Positions 1 to 9,153 of a stretch of DNA of 64,000 bases are shown in pieces. Under the pieces are notes generated by a model. It saw nothing but the letters and a program-made list of their open reading frames with translations. It ran no database searches and was not told the DNA's origin. Position 1 is the stretch's first letter. Each line of letters opens with the position of its first letter. Position numbers and translations under genes: made by a program. This DNA is from Anaerolinea thermophila (GTDB lineage: Bacteria; Chloroflexota; Anaerolineae; Anaerolineales; Anaerolineaceae), in assembly GCF_020723905.1 (NCBI RefSeq), contig NZ_DYHZ01000002.1:372001-436000 (forward strand), read 5' to 3'.

Positions 1-1492
1 AATACGGCTCCAGCAGGACGCCACCCGCTACCACCTGTACGGGGTGGGCTTCACCGGTCACCCAGTGACGGCGAGCCCGTTCGATGGCGTAATGGACCAG
101 TTTGTTCTTGAGATGGCGGCGCACTGCCCAGATTTCTGCGTCGGGGATGTTGTCAATCATCATCCACATTTCGGGATCATCCAGATTGTCCATCCAGTCC
201 ATCCCCAGGTAGCGTTCAAAAAGCAAACGCCAGCGGCGCGCCATCCACGTGCCCACATGCACCCCGTTGGTGATGTGGAAGATGGGCACATCGTCTTCCT
301 TTCGGTCAGCCCACAGTTTATGCCACATGCGCCGCGAAACGCGTCCATGCAGTTCCGAAACGGCGTTGCATTTTTCGGAAAGGCGCAGTGCCAGCACCGG
401 CATGCTGAAAGTTTCTCCCCATTCCTGCATGTTCCGCCCGAGGTCAATGAACAGATCACGGTCCATCTTCAACTCGTTGTACACATGCGAGAAGTACTTG
501 TCCATCATCCACAGGGGGAATTCGTCGTTCCCGGCGGGCACGGGGGTGTGGGTGGTAAAAATGTTGGTCTTGCGGATGCGTTCTCTGGCTTCTTCCAGCG
601 AGAATCCCTGCGCTACATACTCCCGCAGGCGCTGAATGGTCAGGAAGGCGGAGTGTCCTTCGTTCATGTGCCAGACGGTCGGATCGTAGCCCAGCAGACG
701 CAGGGCGCGCAGACCGCCGATTCCCAGCAGAATTTCCTGAGAAATGCGCACTTCCTGATCGCTGGTGTACAGGCGTGCGGTCAGCGAGCGGTCGGCGAGG
801 GTGTTGCTTTCCACGTCGGTATCCAGCAGGAAGAGGGGAACCCGTCCTACCTGAATCTGCAAAATGCGGGCAAAGACTTTGCGCCCTGCCAGGGTTACCG
901 AAACCATCAGCGGTCCGCCTTCGGGGTGCACCAGCGGGACAACCGGCAGTTCCTCGTAGTTCAGGCGCAGATTGCGGGTTTCCTGCCATCCATCTTCGGT
1001 GATTTTCTGAGAGAAATAGCCTTGCGTGTAGTAAAAACCCACCCCTGCAAGGGGCAAGCCCAGATCACTGGCTTCTTTCAGGTGGTCGCCTGCCAGCACG
1101 CCCAGACCGCCGGCATACACCGGCAGCGATTCGTGCAAGCCAAACTCAAAGGAAAAATAGGCAATTTGCTGGCTGGTCAACTGCGGATAGGTGCGCCGGA
1201 ACCAGGTGTTTTCTTCAGCCATGTACTGGTCAAAGGCGCGAATCACTGCATCGTAACTTTCAAGGAAGTATCGGTCGTTGGTCGCCGCGTTGAGGTGGCG
1301 CCGTTCTACCCGGCGCAGGAATGCCACCGGATTGTGATAGACCTGTTCCCACAGGGTGCGATCAATGCGGGCAAACAATCGCAGGGCTTCCGGATTCCAT
1401 GCCCACCACAGGTTGTACGCCAGATCTCCAAGGCGTGCAATGCGGCGCGGCAGGCTGAAATGATTGGGCGTTTCACGAACGAAAGAAGACAT
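1..1492 (-). CDS. glgP: Alpha-glucan (glycogen) phosphorylase, C-terminus cut by window edge
   Basis: Phosphorolysis of alpha-1,4-glucan to glucose-1-phosphate in the cytoplasm (GT35 family). About 497 N-terminal residues are in the window; full family members of this short bacterial/archaeal type run to roughly 850, so the PLP-lysine region lies to the left of base 1. The N-terminus starts MSSFVRETPNHF and has the DUF3417-like region (NLWWAWNPEALRLF) typical of this subtype, followed by YAGGLGVLAGDHLKEASDLG, WHMNEGHSAFL and TTHTPVPAGNDEF, all conserved phosphorylase blocks. The start is the ATG at 1492; an ATG 15 bases upstream meets a stop after three codons but leaves GAGG as a ribosome site. 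A debranching enzyme (GlgX) lies 20 kb away and would act in the same pathway. Confidence 0.93.
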   Translation of the reverse strand, partial: MSSFVRETPNHFSLPRRIARLGDLAYNLWWAWNPEALRLFARIDRTLWEQVYHNPVAFLRRVERRHLNAATNDRYFLESYDAVIRAFDQYMAEENTWFRRTYPQLTSQQIAYFSFEFGLHESLPVYAGGLGVLAGDHLKEASDLGLPLAGVGFYYTQGYFSQKITEDGWQETRNLRLNYEELPVVPLVHPEGGPLMVSVTLAGRKVFARILQIQVGRVPLFLLDTDVESNTLADRSLTARLYTSDQEVRISQEILLGIGGLRALRLLGYDPTVWHMNEGHSAFLTIQRLREYVAQGFSLEEARERIRKTNIFTTHTPVPAGNDEFPLWMMDKYFSHVYNELKMDRDLFIDLGRNMQEWGETFSMPVLALRLSEKCNAVSELHGRVSRRMWHKLWADRKEDDVPIFHITNGVHVGTWMARRWRLLFERYLGMDWMDNLDDPEMWMMIDNIPDAEIWAVRRHLKNKLVHYAIERARRHWVTGEAHPVQVVAGGVLLEPY

Positions 1493-1530
1493 TTTCAGAA
1501 CCTCATTTTCTAAATTCCAAAATAAACTGA

Positions 1531-1588
1531 CCTGCTTTCGCAGGGTATGGGGTCAAAGCAGACTTTATTGATAGCGAAAGGGATTATA
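1531..1588 (-). promoter_or_regulatory. Extended -10 promoter and leader of the phosphorylase gene
   Basis: On the minus strand TATAAT at 1588-1583 is preceded by TGG, an extended -10 (TGnTATAAT). No convincing -35 is seen. The resulting leader of roughly 80 bases holds a small hairpin, CCTGC-TTTC-GCAGG (1531-1544). Promoter role is inferred from sequence only. Confidence 0.5.
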
Positions 1589-1651
1589 CCATATCCACAT
1601 GAAGCCTTCAGATGACTCTGGTTGTGCTTCATGTCCTCGAATCGCCCGCTT

Positions 1652-2560
1652 TTATCCCGGTTCCTGCCGGGTATTGCCGGTTCGGGTGGCGGCGGAGGAT
1701 TCCATCAACAGACGCCAGTTCAATCCCGCAGGCAGGAAAACCAGGACAAAGTTCAGCAATAACAGAAGGGTGGATTGGAAGATTTCCGATGAAGCAATGA
1801 TGTAGGGCGGCGTACCTGCCAGTTTGACCAGCCACAGGGCTGAACAGTAAGCAAAAGCGATCAGGAACATCGCCGAATAAAGGATGCTGGAACCCAGACG
1901 GTAAATGACGGGCAGTGCGCTGCCCGCCAATCCCAGCAACATAACCAGAAGGACGCTCATCCAGTAAGCATTCGGATCACACGATAGATCGGAAATACAC
2001 CGCGAGGAAGCCACCAGAGAAAAGAGCATGGAGGCTCCAACAAAGAAAAAGCCGATCAGGAAAAAGATGGGATACAGAAGCGGTTCCTCATGCGTGGAGA
2101 GCATGACGAATAACAAACCTGCACAGAGGATGATGGTGATGACAATTTCCCGGATGACAAAATCGTTGAAAAAATTCCAGAAAAAGGAAGATCCGGAAGC
2201 CAGATTAGGGTCTATTCCTCTACCGAATACATCTATCATATGAAGCGCTGCCCCCACCCCTGCGGGAAAGAAGAACATGAAGAGTCCAATGGAGATTCCC
2301 AGAACGCGCCAGATGAACGTATCATCGTCCTGAAATCGCCTTGATATGGCGCGGCGCCATTCTGCATTCCGGAAAATGAAATCCGGAGGAGGGGGAGGGG
2401 AGGAAGGTCGGGGGGATTCACCACCCCCACCGGGTCGGTGAGAGTGACCATTGTCAGACGAGGGAGCAGAGTGAAAAGATGAGCGGGAGGGCAAGGCGCG
2501 TCTTCTTCCCCCTGTGGAATAGGCGTTGGAATATGAATTAGGGTAGGGAACTAGATTCAT
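1652..2560 (-). CDS. Multi-pass membrane protein of unknown function
   Basis: 302 aa, not recognised. The first ~60 residues are polar and rich in Ser, Gly and Pro (a run of prolines near residue 55), then a charged stretch (RNAEWRRAISRRFQDDD) precedes six or so hydrophobic segments from about residue 85 to 290 (for example ISIGLFMFFFPAGVGAAL, IVITIILCAGLLFVML, LLYPIFFLIGFFFVGASMLF). The N-terminal tail is probably cytoplasmic and disordered. No catalytic motif is visible. It is transcribed alone, divergent from xylA, with a TATAAT at 2631-2626 on its own strand. No clear ribosome site precedes the ATG at 2560, so the start is uncertain. Confidence 0.7.
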   Translation of the reverse strand: MNLVPYPNSYSNAYSTGGRRRALPSRSSFHSAPSSDNGHSHRPGGGGESPRPSSPPPPPDFIFRNAEWRRAISRRFQDDDTFIWRVLGISIGLFMFFFPAGVGAALHMIDVFGRGIDPNLASGSSFFWNFFNDFVIREIVITIILCAGLLFVMLSTHEEPLLYPIFFLIGFFFVGASMLFSLVASSRCISDLSCDPNAYWMSVLLVMLLGLAGSALPVIYRLGSSILYSAMFLIAFAYCSALWLVKLAGTPPYIIASSEIFQSTLLLLLNFVLVFLPAGLNWRLLMESSAATRTGNTRQEPG

Positions 2561-2865
2561 GCGATTGTGGGTGATGCCCGCAGCCCTGCCTCCTCGTAAA
2601 GTCTCCGCACGCTACATATAGAATGATTATATACAAATTTTCTATTCGCATATACGCGATATGCGTTGCAATTTGCAATCAAATCGGGCAGGCAAGAATT
2701 CTGTGGATGCAAGCCTGAAAGAGGGCAATCCCTTATTCGGATTGGGGGAAGAGCCTGTTGTCATTTGTGAAATTCTTTCTACAATGAAAACAGGACGTTT
2801 CTGCCCTTTCAACGACAGGCTGTGATTCCTCGAGAGAAATCGTTACTTAAAAAGGAGATAAACCC
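2561..2865. promoter_or_regulatory. 305-bp divergent intergenic region with two promoters and inverted repeats
   Basis: Separates the membrane protein (minus) from xylA (plus). It holds a minus-strand TATAAT at 2631-2626, an inverted repeat CGCATAT-N5-ATATGCG at 2647-2665 lying about where the -35 of that promoter should be, a repeated TTGCAA pair (TTGCAATTTGCAA, 2666-2678), and the xylA promoter at 2758-2785. The arrangement suggests regulation of at least the minus-strand gene; the regulator is unknown. Confidence 0.5.
2758..2785 (+). promoter_or_regulatory. Probable xylA promoter
   Basis: TTGTCA (2758-2763), 16-base spacer, TACAAT (2780-2785). This is a good sigma-70-type match and leaves a leader of about 75 bases before xylA. 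Confidence 0.6.
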
Positions 2866-4032
2866 ATGTCAGACTTTACTCCCCGACCCGAACATCGTTT
2901 TACCTTTGGTTTGTGGACGGTTGGCTCAACCGGACGCGACCCCTTTGGCGCGCCTACCCGTGATGCGCTCACTCCGGTGGAACTGGTGCATCTGCTGGCA
3001 GAAGTGGGCGCTTACGGGGTGAACTTCCACGATAATGATCTGGTGCCCATTGATGCCACTCCCGCCGAACGTGATCGAATTGTGCGCGATTTCAAAAATG
3101 CGTTGAAAGAGACCGGGCTGGTTGTCCCCATGGCAACCACCAATCTCTTCAGCGATCCAGTTTTCAAAGATGGCGCTTTTACCAGTAATGACCCGAAAGT
3201 GCGCGCTTACGCGTTGCAAAAGACCATGCACGCCATTGATCTGGGTGTGGAACTGGGTGCGAAGGTGTACGTCTTCTGGGGCGGGCGCGAAGGCACTGAA
3301 ACCGATGCCACCAAGAATCCCGTAGATGCCATCAAACGCACCCGCGAAGCCCTCAACTTCCTGTGCGAGTACGTCCTCGATCAGGGGTACGACCTCAAGT
3401 TTGCGCTGGAAGCCAAGCCCAACGAGCCGCGCGGCGATATCTACAACCCGACCACCGGTCACATGCTGGCATTCATCGAGACCCTCGATCATCCGGAAAT
3501 GGTGGGGGTCAACCCCGAAGTGGCACACGAGCACATGGCGGGATTGAATTTCCTCCATGGCGTGGCGCAGGCATGGGAAGCCGGAAAACTCTTTCACATT
3601 GACCTGAACGATCAATATCCCGGACGGTACGATCAGGACTTCCGCTTTGGCTCTCGCGACCTCAAAGCGGCTTTCTTCCTGGTGAAATTCCTCGAGGATG
3701 TCGGTTACACGGGTCCTCGCCATTTTGATGCTCATGCTTACCGCACTGAGGATTACGAAGGGGTGAAGGACTTTGCCCGCGGGTGCATGCGCACCTATCT
3801 CATCCTGAAGGAAAAAGCCGCCCGCTTCAACGCTGACCCCGAAATTCAAGCCCTGCTGGCAGAAATCAATGCCACCGAGCCATCACTGGAAAGCGTCTTT
3901 GGGGCATACTCACGCGAAAAAGCCAGCCGTCTTAAAGCGATGTCCTTCGATCGGGTGGCGCTGGGCAAACGTGGACTGAAGTACGAACGTCTCGATCAAC
4001 TCACCATTGACCTGCTGCTGGGTGTGAGATAG
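2866..4032 (+). CDS. xylA: Xylose isomerase
   Basis: Interconverts D-xylose and D-xylulose (also glucose/fructose) in the cytoplasm. At 388 aa it belongs to the shorter actinobacterial-type class. Visible conserved parts: NFHDNDLVP with the catalytic His-Asp pair, [22 protein letters not shown] with metal-ligand Glu and Lys, [27 protein letters not shown] with metal-ligand Asp residues, and [11 protein letters not shown]. The ATG follows AAGGAG at good spacing. No xylulokinase or xylose transporter is adjacent; the gene stands alone between its own promoter and a strong terminator. Confidence 0.97.
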   Translation: MSDFTPRPEHRFTFGLWTVGSTGRDPFGAPTRDALTPVELVHLLAEVGAYGVNFHDNDLVPIDATPAERDRIVRDFKNALKETGLVVPMATTNLFSDPVFKDGAFTSNDPKVRAYALQKTMHAIDLGVELGAKVYVFWGGREGTETDATKNPVDAIKRTREALNFLCEYVLDQGYDLKFALEAKPNEPRGDIYNPTTGHMLAFIETLDHPEMVGVNPEVAHEHMAGLNFLHGVAQAWEAGKLFHIDLNDQYPGRYDQDFRFGSRDLKAAFFLVKFLEDVGYTGPRHFDAHAYRTEDYEGVKDFARGCMRTYLILKEKAARFNADPEIQALLAEINATEPSLESVFGAYSREKASRLKAMSFDRVALGKRGLKYERLDQLTIDLLLGVR

Positions 4033-4068
4033 TCCTTCTTCTCCCTCCACTGGAGAAATGCTCTTCTT

Positions 4069-4100
4069 CCCGCGCTTCTGTCAGGCGCGGGATTTTTTTT
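4069..4100 (+). terminator. Rho-independent terminator after xylA
   Basis: Stem CCCGCGC/GCGCGGG (4069-4075 with 4085-4091), 9-base loop, then A and eight T. Confidence 0.9.
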
Positions 4101-4117
4101 GAAATGGAAAAGATGAC

Positions 4118-4161
4118 TTGACATATCTGATTTCCTGTGATATTATTTTGATATCAAAATA
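4118..4161 (+). promoter_or_regulatory. marR promoter with overlapping 18-bp palindromic operator
   Basis: TTGACA (4118-4123), 17-base spacer, TATTAT (4141-4146): nearly consensus. An 18-bp perfect palindrome centred on GAT|ATC (4144-4161, half site TATTTTGAT) overlaps the -10 and the likely start of transcription. A dimeric MarR protein binding here would block RNA polymerase, so autorepression is the natural reading. Confidence 0.75.
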
Positions 4162-4180
4162 TTTGAACTGGAGAATTTTG

Positions 4181-4672
4181 ATGCCAACCCATTTTCGGGG
4201 TGACCCTCAGATTGTTCTAGCCCTGGATACTTTTATCAAATTTACCCGCGCTTCCAGCGCGCTGGAAGCGTACCTGTTCCGTGACGGCATTCTGGAAGGG
4301 CTTACCCCTTCTCAGTTTGGTGTGCTGGAAACGCTCTATCATCTCGGTCCGCTCTGCCAGGGCGAAATCAGTCACAAGTTGTTAAAATCCAGCGGCAATA
4401 TTACCCTGGTACTGGACAACCTTGAAAAACGCGGTTTGATCGAGCGTCAACGCAGCCACGAAGACCGCCGCATGGTGACCATCGTGCTGACCGACTCGGG
4501 ACGAGATTTAATTGAACGGGTTTTTCCCCGTCAGGCGGCGCTGATTGCCGAAGCCTTCTCGCCTCTTTCACCCGAGGAGCAACGCACGCTGGGGGAATTA
4601 TGCAAAAAACTGGGGTTAGCCCTGCAGCAGAAAGATTCTCCAAATCTTATCCATCTTCATTCTAAACCTTAG
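4181..4672 (+). CDS. MarR-family transcriptional regulator
   Basis: 163-aa winged-helix repressor-type protein. The core LTPSQFGVLETLYHLGPLCQ, the recognition region ISHKLLKSSGNITLVLDNLE and the wing RQRSHEDRRMVTIVLTDSGR are classic MarR features. The ATG at 4181 (MPTHFRGD) was chosen because it follows GGAG and because upstream in-frame codons run through the promoter and operator. It sits 13 bp before a YceI gene on the same transcript. This MarR-YceI pairing is common in bacteria, and the regulator probably controls both. Ligand unknown. Confidence 0.92.
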   Translation: MPTHFRGDPQIVLALDTFIKFTRASSALEAYLFRDGILEGLTPSQFGVLETLYHLGPLCQGEISHKLLKSSGNITLVLDNLEKRGLIERQRSHEDRRMVTIVLTDSGRDLIERVFPRQAALIAEAFSPLSPEEQRTLGELCKKLGLALQQKDSPNLIHLHSKP

Positions 4673-4685
4673 GAGGTACTGTCTT

Positions 4686-5225
4686 ATGTCCTGGCAAATT
4701 GATACCGCTCATACCCAAATTCAATTCACCGTTCGTCATCTGATGATCAGCAAAGTGCGAGGCTGGTTCGAGAAGTTTAGCGGCACGGTCAATCTGGATG
4801 AGAACAACCTGGAAAACACTACTGTGGATGTCATCATTGACGCCGCCAGCATCAATACCCGTGAGCCTCAGCGCGATGCTCACCTGCGCTCGGCGGATTT
4901 TCTGGATGTTGAACATCATCCGCAACTGACTTTCAAGAGCACGCGGGTGGAGCGTACCGGTGAGAACACTGCCCGCCTTTACGGTGATTTAACCATCCGC
5001 GGCATGACCAGACCGGTGGTGCTGGATGTGACCTTCAACGGCATGCTGACCAATCCCTGGGGCATGACCAGCGCCGGTTTCTCTGCCTCAACCAGAATTA
5101 ACCGCAAAGATTGGGGGCTGGAGTGGAACGTTGCCCTTGAAGCGGGTGGCTGGCTGGTGGGAGATGAGGTGGAAATTGCCATTGAAGCCGAATTGATTAA
5201 GGTATCTGCCGAACAACCGGCATAA
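4686..5225 (+). CDS. YceI-family lipocalin-like protein
   Basis: 179 aa. It begins MSWQIDTAHTQIQFTVRHLM, followed by ISKVRGWFEKFSGTV, DAHLRSADFLDVEHHPQLTF and GDLTIRGMTRPVVLDVTF, the regular YceI signature. Family members form an extended lipocalin-like barrel that binds polyisoprenoid or other amphiphiles. No signal peptide is seen, so it should be cytoplasmic, unlike E. coli YceI. Strong ribosome site TAGGAGG. Co-transcribed with the MarR gene upstream and closed by a terminator. Confidence 0.92.
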   Translation: MSWQIDTAHTQIQFTVRHLMISKVRGWFEKFSGTVNLDENNLENTTVDVIIDAASINTREPQRDAHLRSADFLDVEHHPQLTFKSTRVERTGENTARLYGDLTIRGMTRPVVLDVTFNGMLTNPWGMTSAGFSASTRINRKDWGLEWNVALEAGGWLVGDEVEIAIEAELIKVSAEQPA

Positions 5226-5256
5226 AGGATTTTCCCCTTAACCTTCTCAAAATTTC

Positions 5257-5289
5257 GCCCCCTGCAATAAACAATAGCGGGGGGCTTTT
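5257..5289 (+). terminator. Rho-independent terminator after yceI
   Basis: Stem GCCCCCTGC (5257-5265) with GCGGGGGGC (5277-5285, one G-T pair), 11-base loop, then TTTTA. Confidence 0.8.
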
Positions 5290-5366
5290 ACGTTCTTCCT
5301 CCCCTTCCTGAGGTTGATTGTATAATGAGCAATAATGGCTATGCAATGAATGGAGGAAATCTGGAG

Positions 5367-8279
5367 ATGACTGCATTGATCCATGGTTTTGAACTGCTTC
5401 GGGATGAGCGCATTCCCGAGATGAACAGCCGCGCCCGTCTTTATCGTCACGTTCGCACGGGCGCGGAATTGCTTTCTCTGGAAAATGACGATGAAAACAA
5501 GGTTTTTGGTATTACCTTCCGTACCCTGCCCATGGATGATACGGGTTTGCCCCACATTATGGAACACTCGGTGTTGTGTGGCTCACGCAAGTACCCCGTC
5601 AAAGAACCTTTCGTCGAGTTAATGAAAGGTTCACTGAATACTTTCCTCAATGCCATGACCTATCCCGATAAGACCTGCTATCCGGTTGCCAGCCAGAACC
5701 TGCAGGATTTTTACAATCTGGTAGATGTCTATCTCGATGCCGTGTTCAACCCCCTGCTTTCGCCCTATACCCTCAAGCAGGAAGGCTGGCATTACGCTCT
5801 GGAAAATCCGGAAGGCGAGATGATTTATAAGGGTGTAGTCTTCAATGAGATGAAAGGCAGTTATTCCTCACCAGACAGCCTCATCTACGACCATGTGATT
5901 CGCCAGTTATTTCCCGATACCCCTTATGGGCGGGATAGCGGCGGCGATCCCGAGAAGATTCCCGACCTGACTTATGAACAGTTCCTTTACTATCATCGCA
6001 CTTTTTACCACCCGTCCAATGCCCGTATCTTCTTCTATGGCAACGACGATCCCGAGAACCGTCTGCGGATGTTGGACGCTTACCTGCAGAATTTCGAGTT
6101 CAAGCAGGTGCCTTCGGTGATTCCACTGCAGGAGCGGACAAACGAGCCACGCCGCGTGCGCCTGCCCTACGAGGTCAGCGCTGAGGATGAAGCCCCGCGC
6201 CATTTCATTGCCCTTTCGTGGATGCTTCCCGAAGTGCCAGATGCACAGGAAGCCCTTACCCTTTCCCTGCTGGAACATGTATTGATTGGCACACCGGCAT
6301 CGCCTCTGCGGAAAGCGCTGATTGAGTCGGGACTGGGCGAGGATCTGACTGCCGCCAACCTGACGCTGGATTTACGCCAGCCCGTCTTTTCGGTGGGTTT
6401 GAAGGGCGTGCCTTCTGAGAATCTGGAGCGCGTTGAAGGTCTGATTCTGGAGACGCTTCAGCAGTTAGCAGAGCAGGGCGTGGATGCCGAGACGCTGTGG
6501 GCATCGCTGAACACGCTGGAATTTCGCCTCCGCGAGCAGAATACCGGCTCGTATCCGCGCGGATTGTTTGTCATGCTCCAGGCGCTGGCACTGTGGCTGT
6601 ACGACAAAGACCCCATCGAAGCCCTGCGCTTTGAAGCCCCTCTGAGCGACCTGCGTCAGCGTCTCACCCGGGGCGAACGCCTGCTGGAAGAGCGCATCCG
6701 CCGCCTGCTTCTGGAAAATCCCCACCGCGTCACCGTGATTTTAGATCCTGACCCGACCCTGGCAGAACGACGCGCTTCTGCGGAGCGGGCGCGTCTGGAG
6801 AAAGCCCGGGCAGGCATGACTGAAGAGCAACTTCGACAGGTGGTGGAAGAAACCCTTGAACTGAAGCGCCGTCAGGAAACCCCCGATTCTCCCGAGGCGC
6901 TGGCGACCATTCCCACCCTGAAATTGAGCGATTTGGAGCGCGAGATTCGCCGCATTCCCAGCGAGGAACACACCCTTGCCGATATCCCAACCCTGTACCA
7001 TGACCTGTTCACCAATGGGATTGTGTACCTCGATCTGGCGTTCAATCTGCGCGTCATTCCGCAGGAATGGCTGGGGTTGCTCCCCTTATTTGGACGTGCC
7101 CTTACCGAAATGGGCACATCTCAGCAGTCTTACGTGCAGTTGATTCAGCGCATCGGACAAAAAACCGGGGGTATCTGGGCACAGTTATTCCTTTCTGCCG
7201 CACCGGAGCGCCAGAATGCCGAAGCCTGGTTGGTGCTCCGTGCCAAAGCCATGCTGGCACAAACCCGGGATTTGCTGACGCTGTTGCACGAGATTCTCAC
7301 CGGTGTCCGCCTGGATGATGCCGAACGCTTCCGGCAGATGGTGCTGGAAGAAAAAGCCTCGCTGGAAACCCGTCTGATTTACAGCGGTCACCGCATGGCG
7401 GCAACCCGACTGCGGGCAGGACTGGATGAAGCCGGCTGGCTCAGTGAACAGACCGGCGGGATTTCTTACCTGTTCTTCCTGCGTCAGTTAGCCCGAGAGG
7501 TGGAGCAGAACTGGACGGAAGTCCATGCGCGCCTGGAGGGTATTCGCGATCGCCTGCTACAGCGGCAGGGCTTGCGCGCCAATGTCACCGTGCATCGTGA
7601 AGGGTGGCAGACGCTTCAACCTGCGCTGAGCGACTTTCTGGCATCCCTGCCTCAGCGGGCTGTGCTTCCTTCGCAGTGGAAGATGGAAGTGCCGCCTCCA
7701 CAGGAAGGGTTGATCATCCCTGCGCAGGTTAATTATGTGGGCAAGGGCGGCAATCTTTTTGAGGCAGGGTACTCTCTGCACGGTTCAATCTATGCCATTA
7801 CCCAGTATCTCAACGCCACGTATTTCTGGGAGAAGGTGCGGGTGCAGGGCGGCGCGTATGGCGGCTTTTGTTCCTTCGACCCGCATTCTGGCGCTTTCCT
7901 GATGCTTTCTTACCGCGACCCGAATCTGTTAAGAACGCTGGATGTGTACGATCAGACGGCGCAGTTCCTGCGAAATCTGCAAATTGAAGAGAGCGAACGG
8001 GTCAAAGCCATCATCGGCGCAATCGGTGAACTGGATGCCTATCAACTGCCTGACGCCAAGGGCTACACGGCTTTTCAGCGGGCACTGCTGGGAATCACCG
8101 ACGAGCGCCGTCAGCGACTGCGCGACCAGTTGCTGAATACCCGGGTGGAGGATTTCCATCATCTGGCGGATGCGCTCGAGGCACTGGCGCATCAGGGGCG
8201 GATTGCAGTGCTGGGCGCTGAACCAGCACTGCAGGAAGCGGCGCAACAGCACGGCTTCAGCCTGCAACGAATTTTATGA
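5367..8279 (+). CDS. M16C metallopeptidase, presequence-protease (PreP/Cym1) type
   Basis: 970-aa zinc peptidase that degrades peptides inside a closed chamber; the length is right for the single-chain four-domain M16C type. The inverted zinc motif HIMEHSVL (HxxEH) lies in the first domain, with the following GSLNTFLNAMTYPDKTCYPV and FNEMKGSYSSPD blocks typical of PreP. The C-terminal half has FWEKVRVQGGAYGGFCSFD, as expected for the family. The ATG at 5367 (MTALIHGFELL) was chosen over one 42 bases upstream because it follows GGAGGAAATCTGGAG and fits family N-termini. TATAAT at 5321-5326 is a candidate -10. No secretion signal, so a cytoplasmic role in peptide turnover is likely. Confidence 0.93.
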   Translation: MTALIHGFELLRDERIPEMNSRARLYRHVRTGAELLSLENDDENKVFGITFRTLPMDDTGLPHIMEHSVLCGSRKYPVKEPFVELMKGSLNTFLNAMTYPDKTCYPVASQNLQDFYNLVDVYLDAVFNPLLSPYTLKQEGWHYALENPEGEMIYKGVVFNEMKGSYSSPDSLIYDHVIRQLFPDTPYGRDSGGDPEKIPDLTYEQFLYYHRTFYHPSNARIFFYGNDDPENRLRMLDAYLQNFEFKQVPSVIPLQERTNEPRRVRLPYEVSAEDEAPRHFIALSWMLPEVPDAQEALTLSLLEHVLIGTPASPLRKALIESGLGEDLTAANLTLDLRQPVFSVGLKGVPSENLERVEGLILETLQQLAEQGVDAETLWASLNTLEFRLREQNTGSYPRGLFVMLQALALWLYDKDPIEALRFEAPLSDLRQRLTRGERLLEERIRRLLLENPHRVTVILDPDPTLAERRASAERARLEKARAGMTEEQLRQVVEETLELKRRQETPDSPEALATIPTLKLSDLEREIRRIPSEEHTLADIPTLYHDLFTNGIVYLDLAFNLRVIPQEWLGLLPLFGRALTEMGTSQQSYVQLIQRIGQKTGGIWAQLFLSAAPERQNAEAWLVLRAKAMLAQTRDLLTLLHEILTGVRLDDAERFRQMVLEEKASLETRLIYSGHRMAATRLRAGLDEAGWLSEQTGGISYLFFLRQLAREVEQNWTEVHARLEGIRDRLLQRQGLRANVTVHREGWQTLQPALSDFLASLPQRAVLPSQWKMEVPPPQEGLIIPAQVNYVGKGGNLFEAGYSLHGSIYAITQYLNATYFWEKVRVQGGAYGGFCSFDPHSGAFLMLSYRDPNLLRTLDVYDQTAQFLRNLQIEESERVKAIIGAIGELDAYQLPDAKGYTAFQRALLGITDERRQRLRDQLLNTRVEDFHHLADALEALAHQGRIAVLGAEPALQEAAQQHGFSLQRIL

Positions 8280-8294
8280 TCAATGGGGGAACAC

Positions 8295-9128
8295 ATGGAA
8301 CGCTATCAAATCAAACCGGGGCAAAAAGTGAGTTTAAAGGACTGGTCTCCCGACCCGCCGAGGGATTTCGAGGGTGGGAAGGAATCTGCTCGGGCTGATG
8401 TTGCCGAACTCAACCGCAAACTGGAGGTGCTTCAGGAACGCCTGTTTGCCGAGCGCCGCCACAAGGTGCTGGTAATCCTTCAGGGGATGGATACCAGCGG
8501 AAAGGATGGTGTGATTCGCTCGGTGTTCGATGGAGTTAACCCGCAGGGCGTCAAGGTTGCCAGTTTCAAAGTGCCCACGCCGGAGGAACTGGATCGCGAT
8601 TACCTGTGGCGGGTGCACAAAGTGGTACCGGGCAGGGGAGAGATGGTCATCTTCAACCGCAGTCATTATGAGGATGTGCTGGTGGTGCGGGTTCATCAAC
8701 TCGTCCCGCCAGAGGTCTGGAAGAAGCGCTACGATCAGATTAACGAATTCGAGCGTCTCTTGTGGGAAACGGGTACAACCATCCTCAAGTTTTTTCTCTT
8801 CATCAGCAAAGAAGAGCAAAAACAGCGTTTGCTGGAACGGCTGGCAGATCCGGCAAAACACTGGAAGTTCAACCCCGGCGATCTGAAAGAGCGCGCCCTG
8901 TGGGATGAATACGAAAAAGCCTATGAGGATGTGCTCTCCCGTACCAGCACCGGGTATGCCCCCTGGTACATTGTCCCTGCGGATAAAAAGTGGTATCGTG
9001 ACTGGGTCATCAGCCGGGTGCTGGTTGAAACGCTGGAGAATCTGAACATCCAGGTTCCTCCACCGCTGGAAGATGCGGAGACCTACCGGCGTCAACTGCT
9101 GGAAGAAGATGAACGGGTAAGCCCTTAA
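8295..9128 (+). CDS. ppk2: Polyphosphate kinase 2 (PPK2) family nucleotide phosphotransferase
   Basis: 277 aa. Transfers phosphate between polyphosphate and nucleotides. Walker A region ILQGMDTSGKDGVIRSVFDG, then FNRSHYEDVLVVRVH (Walker B/lid), and a C-terminal DEYEKAYEDVLSRTSTGYAP / IVPADKKWYRDW block are diagnostic. The length and the TPEELDRDYLWRVHK stretch fit the class I/III-like PPK2 group that phosphorylates AMP and/or ADP; class cannot be settled by eye. The ATG at 8295 (MERYQIKPG) is preferred over 8283 because GGGGGA precedes it. It starts 15 bases after the M16 gene and is probably co-transcribed. Confidence 0.92.
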   Translation: MERYQIKPGQKVSLKDWSPDPPRDFEGGKESARADVAELNRKLEVLQERLFAERRHKVLVILQGMDTSGKDGVIRSVFDGVNPQGVKVASFKVPTPEELDRDYLWRVHKVVPGRGEMVIFNRSHYEDVLVVRVHQLVPPEVWKKRYDQINEFERLLWETGTTILKFFLFISKEEQKQRLLERLADPAKHWKFNPGDLKERALWDEYEKAYEDVLSRTSTGYAPWYIVPADKKWYRDWVISRVLVETLENLNIQVPPPLEDAETYRRQLLEEDERVSP

Positions 9129-9153
9129 AAAGTTCGGTATAATCGAGGCGCAT

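Noticed and set aside
44-1513. Long plus-strand open frame opposite the phosphorylase gene
   Set aside because: It is the antisense shadow of a recognised enzyme; its translation is His/Gln/Val-rich and low in charged helices, with no family resemblance or ribosome site.
1531-1544. CCTGC-TTTC-GCAGG hairpin as a terminator or riboswitch
   Set aside because: Only five base pairs and no T-run; noted as part of the phosphorylase leader only.
2926-3849. 307-codon minus-strand open frame opposite xylA
   Set aside because: Shadow of a strongly conserved gene; composition artefact of codon use in this genome.
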